Counted from the first letter of the stretch, positions 29,711 through 38,829 are shown. The stretch: 39,308 nt of DNA from Candidatus Omnitrophota bacterium (GCA_040755155.1 JBFMBP010000071.1:1-39308), one strand, 5' to 3'. The notes: generated from the sequence alone by a model not told the origin. A program made the numbers and translations.

Positions 29711-31609
29711 GTGAAAATCAAGTTCGGTTTAGCGCTGCTCATATCGATTGGCTGCGTTTGCGCGCCCGCTTGGACGGCAACCAGCAATACCGGCAACAAT
29801 CCCGCCTTCTTGATTATGGATATCGTTTCCAATACTTATGCCAATATGTCGCCGAATACGCTTGATGTGGGCGTCGATATTGGCGCCGACGGAACATATG
29901 ACTATTGGATGTCGGAAGATCCCTTTCAAGTCAAGATCGACAATGTAAAAGGGACCTCCAGCCAAGTCGCGCCCGACGCTTGGAGAACCGTAATCGTCAA
30001 TCTGGATCGATATGCCGGGCAAAAGGCCAAAATCAAAATCGTCGACAACAGCGATAAGTCTTTCATCGCCGTCAACTCCATCCGGCTGAACTTCGCCGAT
30101 GGCAAGATGGTCGAAAACGGCGTCCCCAACGGCTTCTTTGAAGACGCGGCGGCGCTCGCTCATTGGACGGTTAACGGCAGCTTGTCCGCCGCCGATTTGT
30201 TGAAAACTGACGCGGGCTTGAACAATACCGCTTATGGAACCCATTTTATACAAACCACGATTGCGGGAACCGCGACGCTCGAATCGGAAGCGTTCGAATT
30301 GACGCCCATCAGCAGCTTCATTTACGGCGTATTCGGCGGTCCGGCTTCCTCCCATTTCGATAAAGCGGGAGCGTACGGCGATAGCGATAACGGAATTATG
30401 GTTTATGTCGACCTGGGAACCGCCAGCAGCGATCCCAATGGCAAATACGTCGAGGGCGAGGATATTCCATTGTACGGATTTTTGTTCCGCGGTCCCGACG
30501 ACGCGATGGAGAGCGCCATCATCAATACCACCGGCTATGAAGGACGCCGCGCCCAGTTCGTCGTCGCCGACCTGTCGGAAGCCAAAGCCGTCAGTTTCGA
30601 CGCCATCCGCTTGAATTGGGATAACCAGGCGATCCGCAATGGCGGCTTCGAAGAAGGATTCGAGACCGGCGTTCCCGATGGCTTCGACGGAACCAACGTA
30701 CGCGGATTGGCCGAATATCCTGGCGGAAAAGTTCCCGGATGGACGCAAAATCATATTACCGTTGCGGGAAAGAATTTCGACGCCCAATCCACATTCACCT
30801 TCTTCGGAATGCCGGCGGGCAGCTATACCAAATCGGGTTACGTCTGGGTCGGCTCCGGCAGTTTCGATTTCGGATCGTCGGATGCGGGTACTCAAGCCGG
30901 GATCGAACTGCGATCCGATGTTTTCACCATTCAATCGCTGCCCAGCGCCGATTCGAGCGTTTTCATGTCGTTCAATTCCGGCCAGGCATCCAGCCGCATC
31001 GAACAATTCGGCGTCGATTCTCAGGATTGGACGAGAAGCGCGGTGCAATTGCATGTGGATATGGATGGAGACGGCGCATTCGACGGCGCCAACGATTTCA
31101 TCTATTCCAACCAAAACCAGGGCATATCCTGGGCGGGCGAGTTGAAAGGCGAAGTGGATGTGTGGCATTATCCCGAATACCGGTTTTATATCGGCGGCGA
31201 ACAACAAGGAAAACAAGCATACATCTACGTCGAAGAGACCATGACCGGCGGTTGGGCGTGGATGGCGGTGGACGACTTTTATTTCTGGAACGGGACGGAA
31301 GCGGCGCTGGCGTTTCCCAATTCCGATTTCGAAATGGGAGATATGACGAACTGGACCGAAGAGTTATTAACGAATGGATTTCCCAGCTGGCTGGCTTCCA
31401 ATGCGCCGACGGGAAATCCCGCCGATCCGGCGCTGCATACGGCGCTGAACAACATTTCCAGTTGGGTGGATGGCAATTGGTCCGCCGACTCGGCGCCTAA
31501 TGAGTTGGGCGATGGAGACAATCAACGGGGCCGTTTATGGTCGCATAATTTCACAATCCCCTCGCTGAAAATATCGAACGTTGGCGATTGGTCGGTATAC
31601 GGCGAATAA
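29711..31609 (+). CDS. Secreted protein with three internal repeat modules
   Basis: This is a 632-residue protein with a Sec signal (MKIKFGLALLISIGCVCAPAWTA). It contains three related modules, near residues 50-140, 228-315 and 440-540. Each runs from V-D-x-G/D (VDIGADGTYDYW, YVDLGTASSDPNG, HVDMDGDGAFDG), through a Y-x-G-x-x-A block and an A-V-x-D-x-I/F-x-x-N/W strand, to an N-G-x-F-E type turn. Between them lie segments beginning with W (HWTVNG, GWTQNH, NWTEEL). This is a beta-sandwich, carbohydrate-binding-like pattern, and the DMDGDGAFDG loop may bind calcium. The third intervening segment is cut short at the C-terminus. No catalytic domain is visible. A surface adhesion or polysaccharide-binding role is a guess. 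Confidence 0.7.
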   Translation: MKIKFGLALLISIGCVCAPAWTATSNTGNNPAFLIMDIVSNTYANMSPNTLDVGVDIGADGTYDYWMSEDPFQVKIDNVKGTSSQVAPDAWRTVIVNLDRYAGQKAKIKIVDNSDKSFIAVNSIRLNFADGKMVENGVPNGFFEDAAALAHWTVNGSLSAADLLKTDAGLNNTAYGTHFIQTTIAGTATLESEAFELTPISSFIYGVFGGPASSHFDKAGAYGDSDNGIMVYVDLGTASSDPNGKYVEGEDIPLYGFLFRGPDDAMESAIINTTGYEGRRAQFVVADLSEAKAVSFDAIRLNWDNQAIRNGGFEEGFETGVPDGFDGTNVRGLAEYPGGKVPGWTQNHITVAGKNFDAQSTFTFFGMPAGSYTKSGYVWVGSGSFDFGSSDAGTQAGIELRSDVFTIQSLPSADSSVFMSFNSGQASSRIEQFGVDSQDWTRSAVQLHVDMDGDGAFDGANDFIYSNQNQGISWAGELKGEVDVWHYPEYRFYIGGEQQGKQAYIYVEETMTGGWAWMAVDDFYFWNGTEAALAFPNSDFEMGDMTNWTEELLTNGFPSWLASNAPTGNPADPALHTALNNISSWVDGNWSADSAPNELGDGDNQRGRLWSHNFTIPSLKISNVGDWSVYGE

Positions 31610-31638
31610 AGCGCATTCCTAATAGATACGATTGTGAA

Positions 31639-31673
31639 GAAAACCCCTTTCGCCTTGCGCGAAGGGGGTTTTC
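31639..31673. terminator. Bidirectional terminator between convergent genes
   Basis: GAAAACCCC with TTTCGC pairs with GCGAAG and GGGGTTTTC to give a 15-bp stem with a 5-nt loop. The terminal A/T pairs provide U-tracts on both strands. It lies 29 bp after one stop codon and directly beside the stop of the convergent gene. Confidence 0.8.
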
Positions 31674-31675
31674 GT

Positions 31676-34480
31676 TTATGGGGATGTTGAATAATACGGG
31701 ATCGTCATCACACGATTCAATGGCGGCGAGGCGATCGTTTGAGGAGAACGATTTAACCAATAGACAGTAATATCGTCGATCGAATCCACATCGCCGAATC
31801 CGAAATGCAGGATGGAAGAATTTTGCGACAAGTAGCCGGAACCTCCATCCACCATGCGCGTCCATTTCCGGTCGCCCTTTCGTGCCACGATCCGCGCACC
31901 GTAGGATTGTGCGGAATGGGTTTGCAACTTCACTTGCAGCCAATTCCCTCGAGAAGAAATGTTTTCCAAAAGCATCGGTGAATCGTCGATGCAATTAACG
32001 ACGATATCCATATCGCCATCTCCGTCGTAATCCAACAAAGCCGATCCACGTCCCGCTATGGCTCGCGTTACGGACGAGACCGCCTGCGCGCTTAGTTCCA
32101 ATTTGCTTCCCGTATTGCGATAAATGGAAACGCCTTGCTGATAATGGCGGCCAAGATGCAACTCTTCCACTTGCGGATACGTATGACCGTTGACGGTATA
32201 GTAATCCAACCATCCGTCGGCCTCGAAATCGCAAAAACCAACGCCCCACGTAGTTAACAACCGCGTTGCGCCGATCAGTCCCATCGGGCCGCTCCGTTCG
32301 CGAAACTCGCCTTGGCCCGAATTGACGAACAAAACGTCGTATTCGTTCTCGTAAGAGGTGACCATGATATCGAACAAGCCGTCGTTGTTCATATCGCTAA
32401 TCGCCACGCCCATGCTAGCGCCATCCTGCCCGTTTTCGCAAACGGCGGCGCCCGAAGGAAAACTATAATCTTCGAAATGGCCATGCCCGTCATTGCGCAA
32501 AACGTGGTTGAACGTCGAATCGTTGGCCACGTAGAGATCGAGGTCGCCGTCGAGGTCCATATCGAAAAACGAAGCGCCCATCGCGCGGCCTTCGGAAACG
32601 TTGATTCCCGCCTCTTTACCCGCCTCGCGAAAATGTCCGGTTCCATCGTTGAGATAAAGCAAATCCGGTTCGGCGCGAAAAGACATCGGCCCCATCATGA
32701 CTTTTAGACCATGATAATTGGCGCGCAAATCGCCGTCCCGTTGGGGATCGAAATCCACATAATTCCCCACAAACAAATCCAAATCGTCGTCTCCGTCCAC
32801 ATCGCCGAACGCCGCCGCCGCCGCGTATCCATCCTGCTTCAATCCCGCCGCTTCCGTAGTTTCGGAAAACGTTCCATCCCCGTTATTATGGTAAAAAACA
32901 TGGTCGCCAAAGTTTCCTACGAATAAATCGAGCCATCCGTCGTTATCCGCATCGCCGAATACCGCGCACATTCCATATCCTTCGTCGCCGACGCCAGCCT
33001 TTTCCGTTACGTCCGCAAATACGCCGCCGTCATTGCGATAGAGCGCGTTGCGGCAGTTTGGGTCTGGAGCGTCGAGCAGCGGGCGTCCATTGACGAAATA
33101 AATATCTTCGTCTCCATCGTTGTCGTAATCGCCGACGACAACGCCCGAACCCATCGCATCCACAATCCATCGCTTGTCCAGATTGCCCAACCGATGATGG
33201 AAACCAAGCAAACCGGCTTTTTCTGTCCGATCCTCAAAGCGGATAAATGGAATATCCGCATTCGTAGAGCTGGCATTGGAACTCTGGTTTTGACTTGAAG
33301 ACGCTGCCTCCGGCGCAAGATTCAACATGGCTTTCTGCAGCGATTGGAAATGGGGAGAATCCGCGAATGTCTTTCCATACTCTTGCAGGATCGTCCGGCA
33401 TTCGCCGTAGCGTTTCATAACGAACAACGTCCAAGCTTTCAAGCCTTGGAATTCGGCGGAGGCTTGAATTTCCGATTCGTGAATATCATTCAACAATTCC
33501 AACGCGCCTGCAGCGTCTTTTCGATTGAAGCGCAATTGACCCAGCAGCAATTTCAAGTGGTCTTCAGCCAGATTTTTCTTCAGCAATTCTTCCAGATATT
33601 GTTTCGCCAAATCTTCCCGTTCCACCGTAACCAATTCCTGCGCCAACTCTTCGCTGGCGGCGGGGTTGATCTCGAAAGCGTGTTCGAAGGAGTAGCGCAG
33701 GCGGTTGTATTTATTCGGATCCCATAGCCGTGTGCGCTCAAGAATCCTTTGCATTTTGTCAAAGTCATTCTTTCTTTTCAATCGAGAGAGGGGAGTTCTT
33801 AGGGCGCTGTAGGCTTCGCGAAAAAAGGGATAGGCGCGAACCGCGCTTTGCAGATAACGAACCGCCTCCTCATCCTGGCCTTCCTGGCTTTCCAATTTTC
33901 CCAGTTCGTATAATGCCTGGAAATGATCCAGCCGCCGATCGATAACTTTCATTAATGCCGACCGCGCGGCGTCAATTTTCCCTTCTTGCGCGAGAATGCT
34001 TCCTAATAGAAACGTCGCGTCCGCATTATCGGGATCATTGGCGAGAATGCGGTCGATGCGCCGCTTGGCTTCTTCCAATTTTCCCGAAGTGCGAGCTATA
34101 GCCGCGCATTTGTACAGCAACGAAGGATCGCGGGGGGAAGCGTCCATAGCTTTCTGGCTCCATTTCATGGCGGATTCGACATCTCCCGCCCGCCAGCAAG
34201 CCTGCGAAAGAAAAAAGAGAAAATCGCCATCGCCGCCGGTTCTTTGCGCCAGCAATTCCAGGAAAGGAATCCATTCGCCCTGCGGAGACAATTGTTTCAT
34301 GGCCTTTTCGAAACGGGAGCGCGTTTCGGCGGATAAGGGATCGGGAATATTATTCAACCCTTCGATCGCCTGGTCCGGATATCTTTTCTGAAGGGCGTCA
34401 ACGATTCGTTCAACGGGATCGGGAATGGAAGTCATTACGACAAATCCTATGGCCGAGATGAGCCATTGAGCGGCGATCAT
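31676..34480 (-). CDS. TPR, FG-GAP/VCBS and ASPIC-UnbV (CRTAC-like) protein
   Basis: This is a 934-residue protein with a short hydrophobic N-terminus (MIAAQWLISAIGFVVM), probably a signal or anchor. Residues 60-400 contain TPR-like helical pairs (for example SPRDPSLLYKCAAIARTSGK and NPENADATFLLG-like units). From about 420 there are seven FG-GAP/VCBS repeats with calcium-binding D-x-D-x-D-G loops, including GDYDNDGDEDIYFVNG, GDADNDGWLDLFVGN, FDMDLDGDLDLYVAND and LDYDGDGDMDIVVNC. The C-terminal 90 residues (NWLQVKLQTHSAQSYGARI to FGFGDVDSIDDITVYW) are the ASPIC/UnbV domain. This architecture is frequent in planctomycete-like bacteria. It would form a beta-propeller outside the cytoplasm, and its ligand is unknown. 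Confidence 0.9.
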   Translation of the reverse strand: MIAAQWLISAIGFVVMTSIPDPVERIVDALQKRYPDQAIEGLNNIPDPLSAETRSRFEKAMKQLSPQGEWIPFLELLAQRTGGDGDFLFFLSQACWRAGDVESAMKWSQKAMDASPRDPSLLYKCAAIARTSGKLEEAKRRIDRILANDPDNADATFLLGSILAQEGKIDAARSALMKVIDRRLDHFQALYELGKLESQEGQDEEAVRYLQSAVRAYPFFREAYSALRTPLSRLKRKNDFDKMQRILERTRLWDPNKYNRLRYSFEHAFEINPAASEELAQELVTVEREDLAKQYLEELLKKNLAEDHLKLLLGQLRFNRKDAAGALELLNDIHESEIQASAEFQGLKAWTLFVMKRYGECRTILQEYGKTFADSPHFQSLQKAMLNLAPEAASSSQNQSSNASSTNADIPFIRFEDRTEKAGLLGFHHRLGNLDKRWIVDAMGSGVVVGDYDNDGDEDIYFVNGRPLLDAPDPNCRNALYRNDGGVFADVTEKAGVGDEGYGMCAVFGDADNDGWLDLFVGNFGDHVFYHNNGDGTFSETTEAAGLKQDGYAAAAAFGDVDGDDDLDLFVGNYVDFDPQRDGDLRANYHGLKVMMGPMSFRAEPDLLYLNDGTGHFREAGKEAGINVSEGRAMGASFFDMDLDGDLDLYVANDSTFNHVLRNDGHGHFEDYSFPSGAAVCENGQDGASMGVAISDMNNDGLFDIMVTSYENEYDVLFVNSGQGEFRERSGPMGLIGATRLLTTWGVGFCDFEADGWLDYYTVNGHTYPQVEELHLGRHYQQGVSIYRNTGSKLELSAQAVSSVTRAIAGRGSALLDYDGDGDMDIVVNCIDDSPMLLENISSRGNWLQVKLQTHSAQSYGARIVARKGDRKWTRMVDGGSGYLSQNSSILHFGFGDVDSIDDITVYWLNRSPQTIASPPLNRVMTIPYYSTSP

Positions 34481-34638
34481 TTGTTTTTCCTAACGCAATG
34501 GGGCTAATGAAATAAAGCCTTTTCTAAAAAACGCCTAACAATAACGCCGATGGCTTCCCCTCATTCGAATGAGAACGAATCCATCTTCAACCAGAACATT
34601 CACGAGCCAGCAGGCGGTTTATCCTTTCGGGGCGCGGG

Positions 34639-34893
34639 TTATAGGTTGACTATTACATAAGGGGAAGTCAATTCGACGACGCCCTGAGAGAGATCGATGG
34701 GGACGGGCTGGCCGGTTACCTTCATATCCGCAATGTACATCGCGATGACATCCTTAATATTCGCAAGAGCTTCTTCATAGGTACGCCCCCATGTTCTGCA
34801 ACCTTGGAGAGCCTTGCAAGAGACGCGATAGGCTTTGCGTCCATCTTCAAAGCAATCCTCTTCGATAACGACGGGAAAAGCGTATGTTTTCAT
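34639..34893 (-). CDS. HicB-like antitoxin family protein, no HicA beside it
   Basis: This 84-residue protein has the partially degraded RNase H-like fold of HicB: FPVVIEEDCFEDGRKAYRVSCKALQGCRTWG, then TYEEALANIKDVIAMYIADM and GQPVP. There is no C-terminal DNA-binding domain, as in short HicB proteins. GGAGAGG before the ATG is a good ribosome binding site. No HicA reading frame is found in the 150 bp on either side, so it is an orphan here. Confidence 0.75.
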   Translation of the reverse strand: MKTYAFPVVIEEDCFEDGRKAYRVSCKALQGCRTWGRTYEEALANIKDVIAMYIADMKVTGQPVPIDLSQGVVELTSPYVIVNL

Positions 34894-34939
34894 GATAGAA
34901 CCTCTCCTCTATTATCCATGATGGACGAAAAAAGAAAAA

Positions 34940-34964
34940 CCCCGGATGAAAACTTCTTCCGGGG
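34940..34964. terminator. Bidirectional terminator after tRNA-Thr
   Basis: CCCCGGA and TCCGGGG form a 7-bp stem, extended by GAA/TTC inside. It is flanked by an A-rich run on the left and a seven-T run on the right. On the minus strand it ends the tRNA-Thr transcript, about 75 nt beyond the tRNA. Confidence 0.8.
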
Positions 34965-35039
34965 CGTTTTTTTCTTTACACGCTCACTCAAGAATCCAAA
35001 TGTTTTGAGTTTTGATTCATAAGTCTTTGTTTTACAAGT

Positions 35040-35112
35040 AGCTGGCGAAGGGACTCGAACCCTTGACCTGCTGATTACAAATCAGCTGCTCTACCGGCTG
35101 AGCTACGCCAGC
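35040..35112 (-). tRNA. tRNA-Thr (anticodon UGU)
   Basis: The minus strand gives a full cloverleaf. The acceptor is GCTGGCG/CGCCAGC, the D arm has AGCTCAGCCGGTAGAGC, the anticodon stem CTGAT/ATCAG encloses TTTGTAA (anticodon TGT), and the T arm has GGGTTCGAGTCCC. The discriminator is U at 35040 and CCA is not encoded. The flanks CAAGTAGC (35035-35042) and GCTACTTG (35113-35120) are complementary and extend pairing of the precursor. Confidence 0.95.
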
Positions 35113-35168
35113 GCTACTTGTTTATATCCTTCACTATTATTCTTTGTTAATCGGTTTGTTGTTCGTTT

Positions 35169-35195
35169 ATTATATCATCTCTAGTTATTTGTCAA
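35169..35195 (-). promoter_or_regulatory. Promoter of tRNA-Thr
   Basis: On the minus strand a perfect TTGACA (35195-35190) and a perfect TATAAT (35174-35169) are spaced by 15 bp. Transcription would begin about 50 nt before the mature tRNA. The spacer is two bases short of optimum. Confidence 0.6.
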
Positions 35196-35224
35196 TTATC
35201 CGAAAAAGGTTTAGCTATACAATT

Positions 35225-35989
35225 TTATTCTTTCGTTCCGAAAAGAATCATGCGCTGGCTATCGGGGCTGAATTCTTCTCCCAAGAAGGAGCCGTGAACG
35301 CCTTGGAGGTGTAAATTGGCGGATTCCAGCATTTCCTTCATCTCGTCCAGCGTATACAAACGCACCGATTCGAAATAGCGGTGGTCTTTTCCGCCCCAAT
35401 TTTCGATGACGATCTCTTTTTCGATTCGTTCTCCGTCTTCGGAAAGGAACCTGCGTTCCTTGATGACGTAATCGCCGTATTTTTTCTCCGTTTCCGGCTC
35501 CAGCGTCCGGCGAACGCAATCCGGATTGAGATAATCGAGAAGAAACATGCCTCCGTGAACCAAGACGCGGGCGGCTTCATGAAGGACGCTGATATTCTCT
35601 ACGTTGGTTTTAAAGTAACCAAAGGACGTAAAAAACGAGAGCCATGCGTCGAAGCTATCGCCGGGAAAAGGCAGAAGCCTCATATCGGCGCGCAGATAAT
35701 GGGCTGACGGCGATTCTGCAATCGACTGGCGCAGCAACGGATAGGAGTAGTCAACGCCGAAGACGCGGCCATATCCCGCTTTGCGCAGGGCGCGGCAATG
35801 CCGTCCGTTGCCGCAGCATAAATCTAAAATGCGATGGCTGGGGCGCAGGGGAAGGAACGCAAGCGCCGCTTGAATTTCTTTGTCTGCCCCGCTGTCATCG
35901 CGATGGGCGTATACGTCCAGATAGATATGGTTGAACCATTCGCGCCACCAAGCGTCCGGCGCAAAGTGTTTCTTCGTTTTTTCCGGCAT
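35225..35989 (-). CDS. Class I SAM-dependent methyltransferase
   Basis: This 254-residue cytoplasmic enzyme has the Rossmann-like methyltransferase fold. Motif I is ILDLCCGNGRH (54-64), followed by an acidic turn GVDYS (motif II), ADMRLLPF (motif III) and SFDAWLSFFTSFGYF (motif IV). HGGMFLLDYLNPD follows as motif VI. The sequence matches the Methyltransf_25/11 type that acts on small molecules; the substrate is not evident. It is alone between tRNA-Thr and a repeat element. The ribosome binding site before the ATG at 35989 is weak (TAGGT). Confidence 0.88.
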   Translation of the reverse strand: MPEKTKKHFAPDAWWREWFNHIYLDVYAHRDDSGADKEIQAALAFLPLRPSHRILDLCCGNGRHCRALRKAGYGRVFGVDYSYPLLRQSIAESPSAHYLRADMRLLPFPGDSFDAWLSFFTSFGYFKTNVENISVLHEAARVLVHGGMFLLDYLNPDCVRRTLEPETEKKYGDYVIKERRFLSEDGERIEKEIVIENWGGKDHRYFESVRLYTLDEMKEMLESANLHLQGVHGSFLGEEFSPDSQRMILFGTKE

Positions 35990-36169
35990 CGCGACCTAAA
36001 AAGTTCTAACGAGCGAATTGCTTTTTACGGTATTATTCCGTATTTCCTATGGAAACGGAAGTATCGATCGACAGCGCCGATTCGAACCGTTCAAAGATGG
36101 CTTCTTAAAGAAAGAGACGCCGGCGGGCGAAGGGGAACTTGATTGTTGGGGCGGGTTGTCTTAAGTTAC

Positions 36170-36475
36170 TCATGTTACGCAGATAATATATTTTTGCCTA
36201 ATGCGGGTAAAGCAGGCGTCCCGCCTGCAGCAACAAAACAGGCGAGACGCCTGTTTTACCCTTTATATTCCTTGGCGGCTTTTTTATTACGTTTTTGAAT
36301 CACGAAATTACGAAAAGGCTCGAAATTCACGAAATATTCGAATCACATATAGCGCGGATTCCTTGCTCCAACCTTTTTTTCTTTTTTTTGTGTTTTTCTT
36401 TTTCCTTTCGCGCTTTCGTGATTCAATACGATAAGCAAAATAAGTCTATCATGTTTTTTATCCTAAGTAACATGA
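36170..36475. mobile_element. Second MITE-like repeat element, related to 26089-26404
   Basis: The 561-bp gap 35990-36550 has no credible gene. TCATGTTAC (36170-36178, continuing GC as in the first element) and GTAACATGA (36467-36475) are inverted termini bounding 306 bp. The internal stretch 36291-36430 is, in reverse complement, similar to 26139-26305: GATTCA ends, A-rich middle, TTCGTG repeats. It also contains a nested hairpin at 36205-36261. Confidence 0.55.
36205..36261. repeat. Dispersed-type hairpin (GGCGTCCCGCCTG)
   Basis: GGGTAAAGCAGGCGTCCCGCCTG is followed after 11 nt by CAGGCGAGACGCCTGTTTTACCC, an inverted repeat with few mismatches. Each arm itself contains the smaller inverted pair CAGGCG/CGCCTG. 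It is nested inside the element at 36170-36475. Confidence 0.8.
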
Positions 36476-36550
36476 TTTAATTTAGAGCGTTCATTCCATT
36501 TATACGGCGAATACTATTACGAAAAAATATAAACACGCGAGGCGACGATT

Positions 36551-37798
36551 ATGAAAAAAATTAGAGTGGGAATGATTGGCGCGGGCTTCATCAGCCATTT
36601 TCAATCCGTAGCGATGGAACAAGTCCGAACGATGGAGTTGACCGGCATCACTTCCCTTAAAGGCGCGGAGGAATTGTCCAAGTCCGCTCAGGAGCGCGGC
36701 TTGGGACCGGCGACCGTTTATCCCAACGTGACGGAATTGGCGAAAAACGTGGACGCCGTCGCTATTTATTGCCCTAATTACATTCGGATTCAGATTATGG
36801 AGGAGATCGTCGCCGCCGTAAAAGCAGGCGCGGAATTGAAAGGGATCATTTGCGAAAAGCCGTTAGGACGCAATGTCGCAGAAGCAAGACGGCTGGTGGC
36901 ATTGGGGAAAGAGGCGGGCGTTCCTACGGCTTATTTTGAGAATCAACTACAAATGAAGCCCATTAAATCGCAGATGAAGCAATTGGCTCCCCAAATGAAG
37001 ACGATGGGGCCGATGAGTTTGACCCGTTCATCGGAAGAGCATGGCGGACCGCATGAAGGCTGGTTTTGGGACCCCACCCGCCAAGGCGGCGGCGTTTTGA
37101 GCGATATGGGCTGCCATAGCATCGCCGTAGGTTGGTATGTCCTTACGCCGTTGGGCAAGCCGGTTACCTTCATGAAACCGCAATCGGTCAGCTGCGAGAC
37201 GGCGCTGTTGAAATGGGGATTACCCTATTGGCGGGAAAAACTGCTCAAGGATCGCGGCGTGGATTATACGAAAACTCCGGCGGAAGATTTTACCACAGGC
37301 ATGGTCACCTATAAAAATCCCGAAACCGGCCAGATCGTAAAAGCCCAGTTCACGAATTCCTGGATGTTCGAAAAACAAGGTCTACGACTCTTCATGGACG
37401 GCATGGGGCCGGGCTACGCCTTCGAAGTCAATACGTTGATTTCGCCGCTCAGTATATTCATCGGGGATGCGGCGGCGGAAGCGGTCGCCGATTCGGAACT
37501 GGCGTTGGAGAAAGCCACCGCCAGCCGAGGGCTGCTCGCCGTACAGCACAACGAAGCGGACCTTTACGGCTATACGGACGAAAACGTCGATGCGGCTAAC
37601 GCCTTTCTGCAGGGGAAGGACGCTTTTCTCAACTTGGAGTACGGCCTGGAAATCACGAAACTGGTCATGGCGGCCTACATGTCGGCGGAGAAGAAGAAGA
37701 CGATCGACCTGACAGATCCGAACGTTCAAAAGGAATTGGAAACCTATATTCCCGCCATTCAACAAGGCAAAGGCGGCGACGTATTGCCGATGATTTGA
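36551..37798 (+). CDS. Gfo/Idh/MocA family oxidoreductase
   Basis: This 415-residue protein has no signal peptide. An N-terminal Rossmann domain (IRVGMIGAGFISHFQ) is followed by CEKPLGRNVAEARRLV (about 100), the EKP block of the family. The C-terminal domain includes GPHEGWFWDPTRQGGGVLSDMGCHSI, where the GG-x-x-x-D-x-GCH motif supplies substrate-binding residues. By family it would oxidise or reduce a sugar or sugar acid with NAD(P) in the cytoplasm. It differs from the TAT-exported paralogue at 16829 in lacking the signal and the histidine-rich block. It is monocistronic with its own terminator. Confidence 0.88.
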   Translation: MKKIRVGMIGAGFISHFQSVAMEQVRTMELTGITSLKGAEELSKSAQERGLGPATVYPNVTELAKNVDAVAIYCPNYIRIQIMEEIVAAVKAGAELKGIICEKPLGRNVAEARRLVALGKEAGVPTAYFENQLQMKPIKSQMKQLAPQMKTMGPMSLTRSSEEHGGPHEGWFWDPTRQGGGVLSDMGCHSIAVGWYVLTPLGKPVTFMKPQSVSCETALLKWGLPYWREKLLKDRGVDYTKTPAEDFTTGMVTYKNPETGQIVKAQFTNSWMFEKQGLRLFMDGMGPGYAFEVNTLISPLSIFIGDAAAEAVADSELALEKATASRGLLAVQHNEADLYGYTDENVDAANAFLQGKDAFLNLEYGLEITKLVMAAYMSAEKKKTIDLTDPNVQKELETYIPAIQQGKGGDVLPMI

Positions 37799-37824
37799 TG
37801 AATCGAAATAATATTTTCTTCGGG

Positions 37825-37876
37825 AAAAAGAGAGACGGATGTTAGGAACGACGAACATCGAGTCTCTCTTTTTTTT
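37825..37876 (+). terminator. Rho-independent terminator
   Basis: AAAGAGAGAC pairs with GTCTCTCTTT, and inside it GATGTT pairs with AACATC, followed by a run of eight T. It begins 27 bp after the oxidoreductase stop codon. Confidence 0.85.
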
Positions 37877-37944
37877 ATAAAGTCGTTTATAATTGTTGCA
37901 AAATATTTCAAAAACATTCTTCAAACTATATTCGAGGGAAAATC

Positions 37945-38826
37945 ATGGAACAAGAATCCAATGTTCTCAGCGAATACAATATCTCGTTTTTGGAGCATTT
38001 GGACGAAGGCGTCTATTTCGTAGACCGCAACCGGCAAATCCTCTATTGGAATCAAGCCGCCGAGAAAATTACGGGATACCTAAAAGACGAAGTGGTTGGC
38101 ATTTGCTGCTGGGACAATCTGTTGATGCACGTCGACGCCGATGGGAAGAATCTCTGCAAATTCGGCTGTCCGGTATCGGCGACGGTTAACGATAAGCAAG
38201 TGCGCTCGGCGAATGTGTTTCTTCATCACAAGGAAGGACACCGGGTTCCCATATCCGTGCGGGTTTTACCCTTGGAAGATTGGGAAGGCAAGCTCGTCGG
38301 CGCCATCGAAATCTTTACGGACGAAACCAATAAAGCGTCCGGTTCGGATAAGATGCGGGAATTGGCCAAACTGGCTTTCGTCGATGAAGAAACGGGATTT
38401 TCCAATCAAAATTATTTAAAGATGAAGTTGAACGCGCTTCACCACGAAATGCAAAACACGCATATGCCTTATGGCGTGGTCTTGCTAAAAATCACGAATA
38501 ACAAACAAATTGTAACGGCCTTGGGCCAGGCGGCTTACATCCGTGCGTTGAAGATGGCGGGAAAAACGATAGCCAGTCTCTCCAAGCCGGATTATCTCTT
38601 TGGCCGATGGGACGAATTGGTCTTTGCCGTTTTTATTCCCAATATAAGAGAAAATATTCTGAACATCCATCAAAGTAAATATAAAAATGTCATCGAGAAA
38701 TCGGCGATAATCGAGAACGGTTCGATGATAGAAGTTAAAATTTCCGCCGTATCCTTTGTTGCTCAACCCAACGACGATCTGCCCGCCATGATGAATCGCA
38801 TCAAAGAATATATCGTACGGATTTGA
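37945..38826 (+). CDS. PAS protein with degenerate GGDEF domain
   Basis: Residues 10-128 form a PAS domain (FLEHLDEGVYFVDRNRQI, WNQAAEKITGY, RVPISVRVLPL). It holds a cysteine cluster (C54, C55, C71, C75) in the pattern DADGKNLCKFGCP, known from a common PAS-diguanylate cyclase type. The following 165 residues align with GGDEF (VDEETGFSNQNYLKMKL), but the signature reads GRWDEL (220-225) instead of GGDEF. The metal-binding aspartates of the D-x-D-x-FK block are replaced by KITNNKQ. It is therefore probably not an active cyclase and may bind nucleotide or act through dimerisation. GAGGG lies 8 nt before the ATG. Confidence 0.8.
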   Translation: MEQESNVLSEYNISFLEHLDEGVYFVDRNRQILYWNQAAEKITGYLKDEVVGICCWDNLLMHVDADGKNLCKFGCPVSATVNDKQVRSANVFLHHKEGHRVPISVRVLPLEDWEGKLVGAIEIFTDETNKASGSDKMRELAKLAFVDEETGFSNQNYLKMKLNALHHEMQNTHMPYGVVLLKITNNKQIVTALGQAAYIRALKMAGKTIASLSKPDYLFGRWDELVFAVFIPNIRENILNIHQSKYKNVIEKSAIIENGSMIEVKISAVSFVAQPNDDLPAMMNRIKEYIVRI

Positions 38827-38829
38827 GTT

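Noticed and set aside
29729-31216. 495-codon minus-strand frame opposite the secreted repeat protein
   Set aside because: The plus-strand frame has a signal peptide and internal repeats. The minus frame shows no domain and is explained by codon bias.
34481-35040. hicA partner for the HicB-like gene
   Set aside because: No frame with the HicA double-stranded RNA-binding pattern is found on either side; the flanks hold a terminator and the tRNA.
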